A stretch of 5,364 nt of DNA from Bacteroidales bacterium (GTDB lineage: Bacteria > Bacteroidota > Bacteroidia > Bacteroidales > UBA10428): the NCBI GenBank assembly GCA_016926235.1, contig JAFGOZ010000233.1, positions 1 through 5,364 of the forward strand, read 5' to 3'. A program made the translations under genes and the position numbers. Positions 1-4,652 of this stretch are shown here, piece after piece. Under the pieces are notes generated by a model, which was given only the letters and a program-made list of their open reading frames with translations, searched no databases and was not told the origin of the DNA. Positions within the stretch are counted from its first letter, which is position 1; every line of letters starts with the position of its first letter.

Positions 1-81
1 AAGCCCCAAGATAGCAGAAAATCATAGTTCCCTAACAAATAAACGTCTTTTAAAAGATTATAAAATTTTTATCGGACAACA

Positions 82-141
82 ATGAAAACGAATATAGAAA
101 TCCCTGAAAGAATTTTATTACCATTAAAAAAGGAGGTCTAA
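82..141 (+). CDS. 19-codon micro-ORF overlapping the next gene start; possible antitoxin-like remnant
   Basis: An ATG at 82 opens a 19-codon frame (MKTNIEIPERILLPLKKEV) whose TAA at 139-141 overlaps the ATG of the following membrane-protein gene at 141, giving a TAATG junction. The AGGAGG at 131-136 lies inside this ORF and serves the next gene, so translation of the micro-ORF could be coupled to it as a leader peptide. The same frame upstream of 82 is closed by stops. The peptide resembles, from memory, the opening of UPF0175-type small antitoxin-like proteins, which often start with a short beta strand followed by 'IPE.ILL.LK'. If so it is a truncated remnant. Nineteen residues cannot establish homology, and a chance ORF remains quite possible. 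Confidence 0.3.
   Translation: MKTNIEIPERILLPLKKEV
131..136 (+). promoter_or_regulatory. Strong Shine-Dalgarno sequence AGGAGG
   Basis: A perfect AGGAGG lies four bases before the ATG at 141 and fixes that start. It stands out because the other intact genes in the window begin behind A/T-rich leaders without such a motif, as is usual in Bacteroidota. The only other AGGAGG site noticed, at 1292-1297, precedes an ORF that stops after 12 codons. Confidence 0.75.
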
Positions 142-503
142 TGAAAACAAAAAGGTTAATTCTCAGCACCTTATTAGGATTAGTATTTGGTTTTGTCTGT
201 TATGGTTTTGCATCAAGCGGACAGAATGAAATATCAACAATTTTAGCCCTAAACATTATTCTGGGTAGAACATTAATCGGAGTAGCGATAGGAATAAGTC
301 GCTTCACATTAAAGCATTGGTCATTACATGGAATTATAATGGGATTGGTATTTAGCATACCTGCTGGATTTGGAGCAATGTTAGGTACGGAAAATCCAGA
401 ATTTACACATACAATGTTGATGACATCGACAATAGTGATGGGAATGATTTATGGTTTCCTAATTGAATTAGTTACTTCGGTAATTTTCAAAGCAAGACAA
501 TAA
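141..503 (+). CDS. Small four-helix integral membrane protein of unknown function
   Basis: This is a 120-residue, strongly hydrophobic protein. Four membrane segments are visible at about residues 5-24, 31-53, 62-82 and 90-115, rich in glycine and small residues (for example GLVFGFVCYG and TLIGVAIGIS), which suggests tightly packed helices. Between helices 2 and 3 lies a short polar segment, SRFTLKHW, and the loop after helix 3 carries GTENPEF. The protein ends in the basic tail FKARQ. The first helix could be mistaken for a signal peptide, but the three further helices argue for an inner-membrane protein. The ATG start is fixed by AGGAGG at 131-136. I do not recognise a characterised family; it resembles conserved hypothetical membrane proteins of Bacteroidota. 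No terminator follows; a long imperfect inverted repeat begins 12 bases after the stop. Gene reality is well supported, function unknown. Confidence 0.85.
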   Translation: MKTKRLILSTLLGLVFGFVCYGFASSGQNEISTILALNIILGRTLIGVAIGISRFTLKHWSLHGIIMGLVFSIPAGFGAMLGTENPEFTHTMLMTSTIVMGMIYGFLIELVTSVIFKARQ

Positions 504-691
504 AAAAAACGCATGGTAACAAAGAGTGGCAGCAATAAGGGCTTCAATGGTTATGCTAATGTTATACCCCGCTCAAACTTCGGCGTATTTCAACAGGTAG
601 ATAGCCATTTATCCCTTACTGCTGCTACACTCAATTGTTGCTTTATATTTAAAAAGACAGACTACAGGGCTGTATAACAGATAAATATAAA
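504..691. other. Spacer between membrane protein and oxidoreductase, dominated by a long hairpin
   Basis: This 188-base gap contains no convincing ORF. Its main content is the inverted repeat at 516-641. After it comes an A/T-rich stretch of about 50 bases with TATATTTA at 644-651, loosely like the Bacteroidota -7 box TAnnTTTG but without a well-spaced -33 TTTG, then the leader ATAAATATAAA directly before the ATG at 692. The oxidoreductase is therefore probably transcribed from its own promoter here, but no promoter can be assigned firmly. Confidence 0.5.
516..641. repeat. Long imperfect inverted repeat with inner hairpin (attC-like shape)
   Basis: The left arm (516-554) and right arm (601-641) are imperfect reverse complements. 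GTAACAAAGAGTG pairs with the complement of CACTCAATTGTTGC, with small bulges. GCAGCAATAAGGG at 529-541 pairs with CCCTTACTGCTGC at 613-625 with one mismatch, and AATGGTTAT pairs with ATAGCCATT with one mismatch. The intervening region holds a second stem, TACCCCG (565-571) with CGGCGTA (581-587), one mismatch. The outer ends carry AAC on the left and GTT on the right, and extrahelical bases interrupt the arms, both typical of integron attC sites folded as a single strand. The canonical RYYYAAC/GTTRRRY boxes are not matched exactly. Alternatives are a REP/MITE-like element or a structured RNA. The hairpin itself is directly visible; the attC reading is inference. Confidence 0.7.
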
Positions 692-1288
692 ATGAGAATA
701 TTGATAATACTTGCTCACCCGGACAACCAAAGCTTTAATTATGCAATAGCTAATGAGTGTAAGCAAAAACTTACAGAGAATGGGCATAAGATAATATTTC
801 ATGATTTGCATGAAGAACACTTCGACCCATTAATTACTTCGACAGAAATTCCTAAAAATGGGAAGATTACTGACTTAGTTAAAAGGCATTGTGACGATTT
901 AGTACAGAGTGATGGGATAATTATTGTTCATCCGAATTGGTGGGGACAACCTCCTGCAATTTTAAAAGGTTGGATTGACAGAATTATTCGACCTGGAATA
1001 GCATATGAGTTCCATGATAGTGATAATGGTGAAGGAATTCCGATTGGATTATTAAAAGCAAAAACAGGTCTTGTTTTTAATACGTCAAACACAAATGCAG
1101 ATAGAGAAAATAAAATTTTTGGTGACCCTCTGGAAACGATTTGGAAAAACTGCATCTTTGATTTTTGTGGAGTAAAACAATTTGAGAGAAAAATATTTAG
1201 GATAATTGTTACAAGCCATTTAGACCAAAGACAGCAATGGTTGAAAGAAACCAGAGAATTAATTGATAAATATTTCCCTGGAAAATAA
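692..1288 (+). CDS. NAD(P)H oxidoreductase, flavodoxin-like fold (KefF/MdaB/NQO type)
   Basis: This 198-residue protein matches the Flavodoxin_2 family of cytoplasmic FMN- or FAD-dependent NAD(P)H:quinone oxidoreductases, which reduce quinones and similar electrophiles by two electrons. It opens with a beta strand and phosphate-binding loop, LIILAHPDNQSFNYAI (residues 4-19). The central family signature VHPNWWGQPPAILKGWIDRI (79-98) is followed by PGIAYEF (101-107), where the WW-G-P-LKGW-DR residues shape the flavin pocket and dimer interface. A third conserved loop, TGLVFNTSNTNAD (125-137), probably contacts the flavin. The length is normal and no key residue is evidently missing. The ATG at 692 follows ATAAATATAAA with no Shine-Dalgarno. 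No KefC-like antiporter is adjacent, so a KefF role is not supported. The exact substrate cannot be read from the sequence. The family assignment is firm. Confidence 0.93.
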   Translation: MRILIILAHPDNQSFNYAIANECKQKLTENGHKIIFHDLHEEHFDPLITSTEIPKNGKITDLVKRHCDDLVQSDGIIIVHPNWWGQPPAILKGWIDRIIRPGIAYEFHDSDNGEGIPIGLLKAKTGLVFNTSNTNADRENKIFGDPLETIWKNCIFDFCGVKQFERKIFRIIVTSHLDQRQQWLKETRELIDKYFPGK

Positions 1289-1494
1289 AACAGGAGGATA
1301 ATGAATTACTGGGTGATAATAATAAAAAACGTGTGCTAGGTCTTAGGTATAAACAACTAGATGGATTGAAGCAAATTATACTTATAAATAAAGTTTTTAT
1401 GGAAACGATTATTAAGGAACTTACAAAAATGAAGGTTGCTTATTTAAGGGTTATTGTCCGCTTCAATCCCGATGTACATGGGGTTGTAACTTAA
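1288..1494 (+). pseudogene. Possible decayed small gene: open frame with orphan AGGAGG
   Basis: One frame stays open from 1270 to the TAA at 1492-1494, crossing the end of the oxidoreductase gene in a different frame. From 1288 it reads KQEDNELLGDNNKKRV and continues as a charged, protein-like sequence, but its first ATG is at 1399, leaving only 31 codons (METIIKELTKMKVAYLRVIV, then further to HGVVT). A GTG at 1333 is an alternative start. An AGGAGG at 1292-1297 points instead to the ATG at 1301 in another frame, which ends after 12 codons (MNYWVIIIKNVC) at 1339. A ribosome binding site followed by a dead ORF and a longer out-of-frame open stretch suggests a gene broken by frameshift or truncation. 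The AT-rich composition also allows chance open frames, and no family is recognised. Confidence 0.25.
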
Positions 1495-1579
1495 CAGAAA
1501 AGATGTTTGCAATCTCCAACACTTAATCTATGTGAGCGTAGTAGGAAGTTTAAAAGCATGACAGTCAATAGTTATATAA
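1289..1579. other. 291-base spacer with orphan ribosome binding site, open-frame remnant and a palindrome
   Basis: There is no intact gene between the oxidoreductase stop and the AraC-type regulator. The gap holds an AGGAGG at 1292-1297 with a 12-codon ORF, an ATG-poor open frame to 1494, a near-palindrome at 1468-1483, and an 18-base segment at 1435-1452 that recurs with two mismatches at 3692-3709. The last 85 bases before the regulator must contain its promoter, but I see no clean TTTG/TAnnTTTG pair. No clear terminator follows the oxidoreductase. Confidence 0.5.
1468..1483. repeat. 16-base near-perfect palindrome around ATGTACAT
   Basis: CCCGATGTACATGGGG is self-complementary except for one central-flank G-G pair, with the perfect octamer ATGTACAT in its middle. 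It lies 97 bases before the regulator's ATG. A dyad of this size could be an operator for a dimeric repressor or part of a larger folded element together with the neighbouring TTAAGGGTT. The sequence CCCGATGT recurs in the spacer near 5301. Function is not known. Confidence 0.4.
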
Positions 1580-2542
1580 ATGAATGCAAAAGACAAAAGC
1601 AGACAAGAATACATAGCAAGAATAAATAGAGTGATTGACTATATCGAAAAGCATTTAAACGAAGTTATTACACTTGATAAAATTGCTCAAATTGCTTGTT
1701 TTTCACCGTTTCATTTTCACCGTATTTTCTCAACTTTAACAAATGAAACAGTAAATGCTTTTATTCAAAGGTTACGAATTGAAAAAGCAGCACAACAGCT
1801 TAGAAATGATGAGAATGTTTCAATAAGCGAAATAGCTTATAATTGTGGGTTTGGTAGTGTAGCCCATTTTAGCCGAACATTTCGTAAATATTTTGGATTG
1901 AATGCCAAAAAATACAGGGAAACTGAAAAAGCAATTTTTGCAAAAGACGGTTTGTATTTTAGCAAGAATGGTCAATTGACCAGCAAGATAAATCAAATGA
2001 GTCCAAATATTATAGGGCAAATTTGCAGTGATAGTTTTAGTCAATTTAATCACTCAAATTTTATTATTATGGACACAAAAATCGAAATTAAAGAAATGCC
2101 TGAAATTAATGTCGTTTACTGTCGACACACTGGTCAGTTTAACCAAATCGGGAAAGCTTTTGAAAAGCTTATGAAATGGGCGGGTCCAAGAGGTCTATTA
2201 AACTTTCCGGAAACAAAAACAATCACTGTTTATCACGACGATCCTTCTATAACAGCGATTGAACAAGTTCGTCAAAGTGCTTGTATTACTGTAGATAACG
2301 ATGTAAAAGTTGATGGCGAGATTGGCAAAATGAAATTAGAAAGCGGCAAATATGCTGTTGGTCATTTTGAAATTGATGAGAAAGGATTTGAAAAAGCTTG
2401 GAATACAATGTGTTTATGGTTTACAGAAAGTGGATATCAACCAAGGGATGGTTATCCATATGAGTTATATTACAATTCACCGGATGAAGACTCTAAACGC
2501 AGATTTGTCTTAGATATATGTATTCCAGTGAAAACGTTGTAG
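1580..2542 (+). CDS. AraC family transcriptional regulator with C-terminal GyrI-like effector domain
   Basis: This 320-residue regulator has the DNA-binding domain first and the sensor domain last, the Rob/SoxS-like-plus-GyrI layout. Residues 14-113 carry the two AraC helix-turn-helix units: TLDKIAQIACFSPFHFHRIF (31-50) and VSISEIAYNCGFGSVAHFSR (80-99), followed by the signature FRKYFGLNAKKYR (101-113). A poorly conserved linker of about 50 residues (115-164) leads into a GyrI-like domain from about 165 to 318. This begins TKIEIKEMPEINVVYCRHTG, a typical opening strand, and ends YPYELYYN (292-299) and RRFVLDICIPV (308-318). Such domains bind hydrophobic or cationic small molecules and switch the regulator's activity, often controlling drug efflux or stress genes. 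No efflux pump lies next to it, so its targets are unknown or elsewhere; autoregulation is possible. The ATG at 1580 follows GTTATATAA. A strong terminator begins 26 bases after the stop. Confidence 0.93.
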   Translation: MNAKDKSRQEYIARINRVIDYIEKHLNEVITLDKIAQIACFSPFHFHRIFSTLTNETVNAFIQRLRIEKAAQQLRNDENVSISEIAYNCGFGSVAHFSRTFRKYFGLNAKKYRETEKAIFAKDGLYFSKNGQLTSKINQMSPNIIGQICSDSFSQFNHSNFIIMDTKIEIKEMPEINVVYCRHTGQFNQIGKAFEKLMKWAGPRGLLNFPETKTITVYHDDPSITAIEQVRQSACITVDNDVKVDGEIGKMKLESGKYAVGHFEIDEKGFEKAWNTMCLWFTESGYQPRDGYPYELYYNSPDEDSKRRFVLDICIPVKTL

Positions 2543-2567
2543 TTTTGGTCCGAGGTACAAATTATGC

Positions 2568-2602
2568 AATAGAGCGATTGAGATTTTATCTATCGCTCTA
2601 TT
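2568..2602 (+). terminator. Stem-loop terminator after the AraC-type regulator
   Basis: AATAGAGCGAT (2568-2578) pairs perfectly with ATCGCTCTATT (2592-2602). Inside it AGAT (2581-2584) pairs with ATCT (2588-2591) around a TTT loop, leaving a two-base TG bulge. The result is a 15-pair stem. The downstream tract, ATGTTTTATAG, is only moderately T-rich, so termination may be incomplete or the hairpin may mainly stabilise the mRNA 3' end. Its position just after the regulator stop supports a terminator role. Confidence 0.7.
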
Positions 2603-2708
2603 ATGTTTTATAGAAAAAGGCGAATTAAATATTAGAGAATAAACTATGCCCAAATATATGTAAGCTACCAACAGTTTTTTGCGGGAAGAGTTGTTTTTTC
2701 GATGCACT

Positions 2709-2751
2709 ACCGGTTAAAATTACACAACCAACCTATTCATTTTTAACTGGT
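2709..2751. repeat. Imperfect inverted repeat upstream of the orphan terminator
   Basis: ACCGGTTAAAA (2709-2719) and TTTTAACTGGT (2741-2751) are reverse complements except for one position, separated by 21 bases. The repeat lies 19 bases before the terminator hairpin starting at 2770. If this stretch is transcribed, the two hairpins would form a compact structured RNA 3' end. No RNA family is recognised. Confidence 0.45.
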
Positions 2752-2756
2752 GCTGA

Positions 2757-2966
2757 ATTAACTTCCTGACCCACAGAGATTATTTCTCTGTGGGCTTTTA
2801 TAAAGAACAATGGATACACGCACTTAATATATTTTCAGAAAAAGAAAGAGATAGAATTTCGCTCGATTTGTTTCAGACGTATTTTGACACCGAAAAAACA
2901 AGCGCAACACCATCAAAAAACAGTAGTGAGCAGAATGAGTTAATACAAAATAAACATAATATTTAA
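2757..2966 (+). pseudogene. C-terminal remnant of an unidentified protein gene
   Basis: A frame opens after the stop at 2754-2756 and runs to TAA at 2964-2966 with no ATG. From about 2796 it reads like real protein: FYKEQWIHALNIFSEKER, then DRISLDLFQTYFDTEKTS and a polar tail rich in Ser, Asn and Gln. The helical W..AL..FSE.ER.RI..DLF pattern with normal amino-acid balance is unlike the random translations elsewhere in the spacers. The frame begins inside the terminator region, so the 5' part of the gene appears to be missing. It ends two bases before the methyltransferase ATG, a spacing typical of an operon, so the two may once have been co-transcribed. I do not recognise the family, and use of a non-standard start for a small intact protein cannot be excluded. 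Confidence 0.45.
2770..2800 (+). terminator. Strong intrinsic terminator without an intact upstream gene
   Basis: CCCACAGAGA (2770-2779) pairs perfectly with TCTCTGTGGG (2785-2794) around the loop TTATT, followed by CTTTTAT. This is a textbook rho-independent terminator on the + strand. The nearest upstream gene already has its own hairpin at 2568-2602, so this one ends either read-through transcription, an unrecognised small RNA, or a gene since deleted. Confidence 0.8.
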
Positions 2967-2968
2967 CG

Positions 2969-3649
2969 ATGAATCAGATAAAGGAACATTTTGAGACAGA
3001 GGCTAAAGAGTTTGATGAAATAATAATAAAGCTAATTCCATATTATAACCAAATGGTTCAGGCTTTGGTTGATACAATTTATTTTGATAAAGATTTGCCT
3101 ATTCGAGTAATAGATTTAGGATGCGGAACAGGTACAATTGCAAAGACTATTTCAGATAAGTTTCCAAATTCAAAGATTGTATGTTTAGATATTGCATCAA
3201 ATATGATTGATATTGCAAAACATAAACTTTCATTACACAAAGACACCAATTTTATACTTGGGGACTTTTCTCAAATGGACTTTAACGAAAAATTCGATGT
3301 TGTTGTATCTTCTTTGGCTTTGCATCATTTAGAGAATGATAACGATAAAATAAAATTTTACACTAAAATATATGACATATTAGTTGAGTCAGGGCAATTT
3401 GTAAATGCGGATGTAGTTTTAGCATCAACAGACTACCATCAAATTTTAAATATCAATCGGTGGATTGAATATATAAATAAAACATTGCCAATGGATGAGA
3501 TACTAAACAAATGGATTCCATCACATAAATCTGAAGATAACCCAGCTAAATTGATTGACCAGTTAAAGTGGCTTGAAATGATTGGATTTAAATCGGTAGA
3601 TGTTATTTGGAAATACTATAATTTCAGCGTTTACGGAGGGATCAAATAA
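2969..3649 (+). CDS. Class I SAM-dependent methyltransferase (CmoA-like fold)
   Basis: This 226-residue cytoplasmic enzyme transfers a methyl group from S-adenosylmethionine. The N-terminus, IKEHFETEAKEFDEIIIKLI (4-23), is the helical cap typical of CmoA-like and related small-molecule methyltransferases. Motif I is VIDLGCGTGTIAKTI (47-61), and the acidic residue that binds the SAM ribose is Asp74 in IVCLDIASNM (70-79). Motif II is LGDFSQMDF (97-105) and the motif IV-like strand is FDVVVSSLALHHL (109-121). The C-terminal part (about 150-226) probably forms the substrate lid and ends with NFSVYGGIK, an ending I associate with related proteins. Length is normal. No cmoB or other tRNA-modification gene is adjacent, so neither the substrate nor the CmoA function is established. 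The ATG follows a coding remnant by two bases and has no Shine-Dalgarno. No clear terminator follows. Confidence 0.92.
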   Translation: MNQIKEHFETEAKEFDEIIIKLIPYYNQMVQALVDTIYFDKDLPIRVIDLGCGTGTIAKTISDKFPNSKIVCLDIASNMIDIAKHKLSLHKDTNFILGDFSQMDFNEKFDVVVSSLALHHLENDNDKIKFYTKIYDILVESGQFVNADVVLASTDYHQILNINRWIEYINKTLPMDEILNKWIPSHKSEDNPAKLIDQLKWLEMIGFKSVDVIWKYYNFSVYGGIK

Positions 3650-3760
3650 AAAACACGAAGCCCTACAAGTGGAATAAAATATTGCCGGATAGTTGGTTAT
3701 TCAAGGGTTGTAGCCAGCATTGATTATTGTAACGGTGGATGATAACACAATTTGTAACGG

Positions 3761-3785
3761 CAACTTTTAATACCAACAAAAGTTG
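3761..3785. repeat. Perfect 8-bp inverted repeat CAACTTTT/AAAAGTTG
   Basis: CAACTTTT (3761-3768) and AAAAGTTG (3778-3785) are exact reverse complements around a nine-base loop, directly after the second TTGTAACGG copy. The right arm is not followed by a T-run, so a + strand terminator is unlikely. It may be part of a larger folded element or a protein-binding dyad. Confidence 0.4.
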
Positions 3786-3923
3786 GCAACATATTGATAC
3801 TGATGCCCCAATATTAATTAGGATTATGTTCAAAAATTGTTTGAATAAATTACCTGATAAAGTAATTATTTATATTTTTACGAAACAATAACTAAAATTC
3901 GAAAATGTATATCGTTTTAAAAT

Positions 3924-3953
3924 TTGTAATTAAGGCATAGTTAGCCTTAACAA
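3924..3953. repeat. Hairpin TTAAGGC/GCCTTAA ending in AACAAACCACA
   Basis: TTAAGGC (3930-3936) and GCCTTAA (3944-3950) pair perfectly around ATAGTTA. With a three-base bulge the stem extends to TTGT (3924-3927) and ACAA (3950-3953). The right arm runs into TAACAAACCACA (3948-3959), which is repeated at 5338-5349. No T-run follows. Its role is unknown; a decayed recombination site or a regulatory hairpin are both possible. Confidence 0.45.
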
Positions 3954-3972
3954 ACCACAGGTTAATGATTTT

Positions 3973-3996
3973 GTTTTTCGGAAATGTTTTTCTGAA
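3973..3996. repeat. Tandem direct repeat GTTTTTCnGAA, 13-base period
   Basis: GTTTTTCGGAA (3973-3983) and GTTTTTCTGAA (3986-3996) differ at one position and sit head to tail with a 13-base period, about 93 bases before the likely start of the following membrane-protein gene. Closely spaced direct repeats upstream of a gene can be binding sites for a tandemly bound regulator such as an AraC-type protein, but nothing else supports that here. Confidence 0.4.
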
Positions 3997-4088
3997 GCAG
4001 GTTTGTATTGCTTGAAGGTTAATGAAATCAACGTTTCATCTTGTATAAGGAACCGTTGTTTTCAATTTTTGAATTACAAATTTTAATT

Positions 4089-4571
4089 ATGAGTCTAAAA
4101 AAATTAAATCAAGTCATAGGTTATCTATTGACAACATTAATGCTGTTGGCTTTATTGAACAGCGCTTATTTTTTCATATCTATTGTTAAACTTCAGATTG
4201 GCCAATGGTTGGCATTCAATGCTTGCTCTCTTGCCATAATATCTTATTTGGTATGCTTTGCCTGTTTTAAAATCATAAAAAAAGATTTCTTTCTGGCAAT
4301 TGCTTTGATTCCGTTGTATTATTATGGCTCTATGGGACTTTTTGTTGTACCCTGGAACGCAGCCAATACGTTTTCACAAATTACCCACATTATAATCACA
4401 TTAAATGTGATTTGGATATTATTTGTGTTACTCAAAGAATCCCGATATGAATCTTTAGGTATAGGATTACTAATAGGAGTGCTTGTATTTGTACCTGTAT
4501 TTGCCGTAATTCAATCTTATTCACAGTTACATATGGCAGATTTTATGCAAATGCTTCAAAAAGTACAATAA
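4089..4571 (+). CDS. Five-helix integral membrane protein of unknown function
   Basis: The frame is open from a TTG at 4041, but the ATG at 4089 is the better start: it begins MSLKKLNQVIGYLL, with a basic N-terminus directly before the first helix, and follows the A/T-rich leader typical of this window. From there the protein has 160 residues. Hydrophobic segments are visible at about 9-33, 41-61, 66-87, 97-115 and 123-143, with basic loops KIIKKD (61-66) and KESRYES (116-122) that help set topology. The third segment contains the aromatic run PLYYYGSMG (75-83) and VVPWNAAN (86-93). The tail after 143 is polar. I recognise no family and no catalytic motif. It is followed within 11 bases by a strong terminator, so it is probably the last or only gene of its transcript. 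Confidence 0.85.
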   Translation: MSLKKLNQVIGYLLTTLMLLALLNSAYFFISIVKLQIGQWLAFNACSLAIISYLVCFACFKIIKKDFFLAIALIPLYYYGSMGLFVVPWNAANTFSQITHIIITLNVIWILFVLLKESRYESLGIGLLIGVLVFVPVFAVIQSYSQLHMADFMQMLQKVQ

Positions 4572-4581
4572 TTTTCAATCG

Positions 4582-4616
4582 ACCAATTCTCTTTTCAATA
4601 CGAAAAGAGAATTGGT
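4582..4616 (+). terminator. Strong intrinsic terminator after the five-helix membrane protein
   Basis: ACCAATTCTCTTTTC (4582-4596) and GAAAAGAGAATTGGT (4602-4616) form a perfect 15-pair stem around the loop AATAC, followed by TTTTAAA. Its position just behind the stop at 4571 and the perfect pairing make termination very likely. The next gene starts only 37 bases further on and must have its own promoter in or beside this hairpin, unless transcription reads through. Confidence 0.9.
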
Positions 4617-4652
4617 TTTAAATAAACTTTGTTGAATAAAAAAATAAATACA

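Larger units (their letters stand above)
2603..2968. other. Spacer before the methyltransferase with an orphan terminator and a coding remnant
   Basis: About 366 bases separate the regulator's terminator from the methyltransferase. The first part (2603-2708) holds two similar T-rich segments, CAGTTTTTTGCG near 2671-2682 and TTGTTTTTTCG near 2691-2701, but no ORF I believe. An imperfect inverted repeat (2709-2751) and an intrinsic terminator (2770-2800) follow, then a protein-like open frame that ends two bases before the next ATG. A minus-strand frame across 2510-2707 runs through the regulator's hairpin and looks like a shadow. Confidence 0.5.
3650..4088. other. 439-base non-coding spacer with several small repeats
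   Basis: No ORF longer than about 21 codons with an ATG is convincing here; the best, at 3826-3891, encodes MFKNCLNKLPDKVIIYIFTK and one further residue, with no family resemblance. The spacer contains two TTGTAACGG copies (3727-3735, 3752-3760), two inverted repeats (3761-3785 and 3930-3950), an AT-rich hairpin near 3840-3870, a tandem 13-base repeat (3973-3996), two GGTTAATGA copies (3960-3968, 4017-4025) and the short dyad ATGAAA/TTTCAT (4022-4039). TTTGTAACGGCA and TAACAAACCACA from this spacer recur in the same order in the final spacer of the window. Confidence 0.5.

Noticed and set aside
928..1155. Minus-strand open frame of 75 codons inside the oxidoreductase gene
   Set aside because: It lies entirely inside a well-supported gene on the other strand and shows no family motif; it is a shadow frame.
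1820..2053. Minus-strand open frame of 77 codons inside the AraC-type regulator
   Set aside because: It is antisense to the second helix-turn-helix and linker of a clear gene and has no recognisable features.
2510..2707. Minus-strand open frame of 65 codons after the regulator
   Set aside because: It overlaps the regulator's C-terminus and runs through its terminator hairpin; composition looks like AT-rich chance sequence.
2640..2770. tRNA-like segment before the orphan terminator
   Set aside because: No TpsiC arm, anticodon arm or acceptor pairing can be assembled, so a tRNA is not supported.
4041..4088. N-terminal extension of the five-helix membrane protein from a TTG
   Set aside because: The 16 extra residues begin at a TTG without a ribosome binding site, whereas the ATG at 4089 has a suitable leader and a typical basic N-terminus.
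4629..4652. N-terminal extension of the cysteine-rich protein from a TTG
   Set aside because: The eight extra residues start in the A/T-rich leader just after the terminator; the ATG at 4653 is the normal start for this kind of genome.
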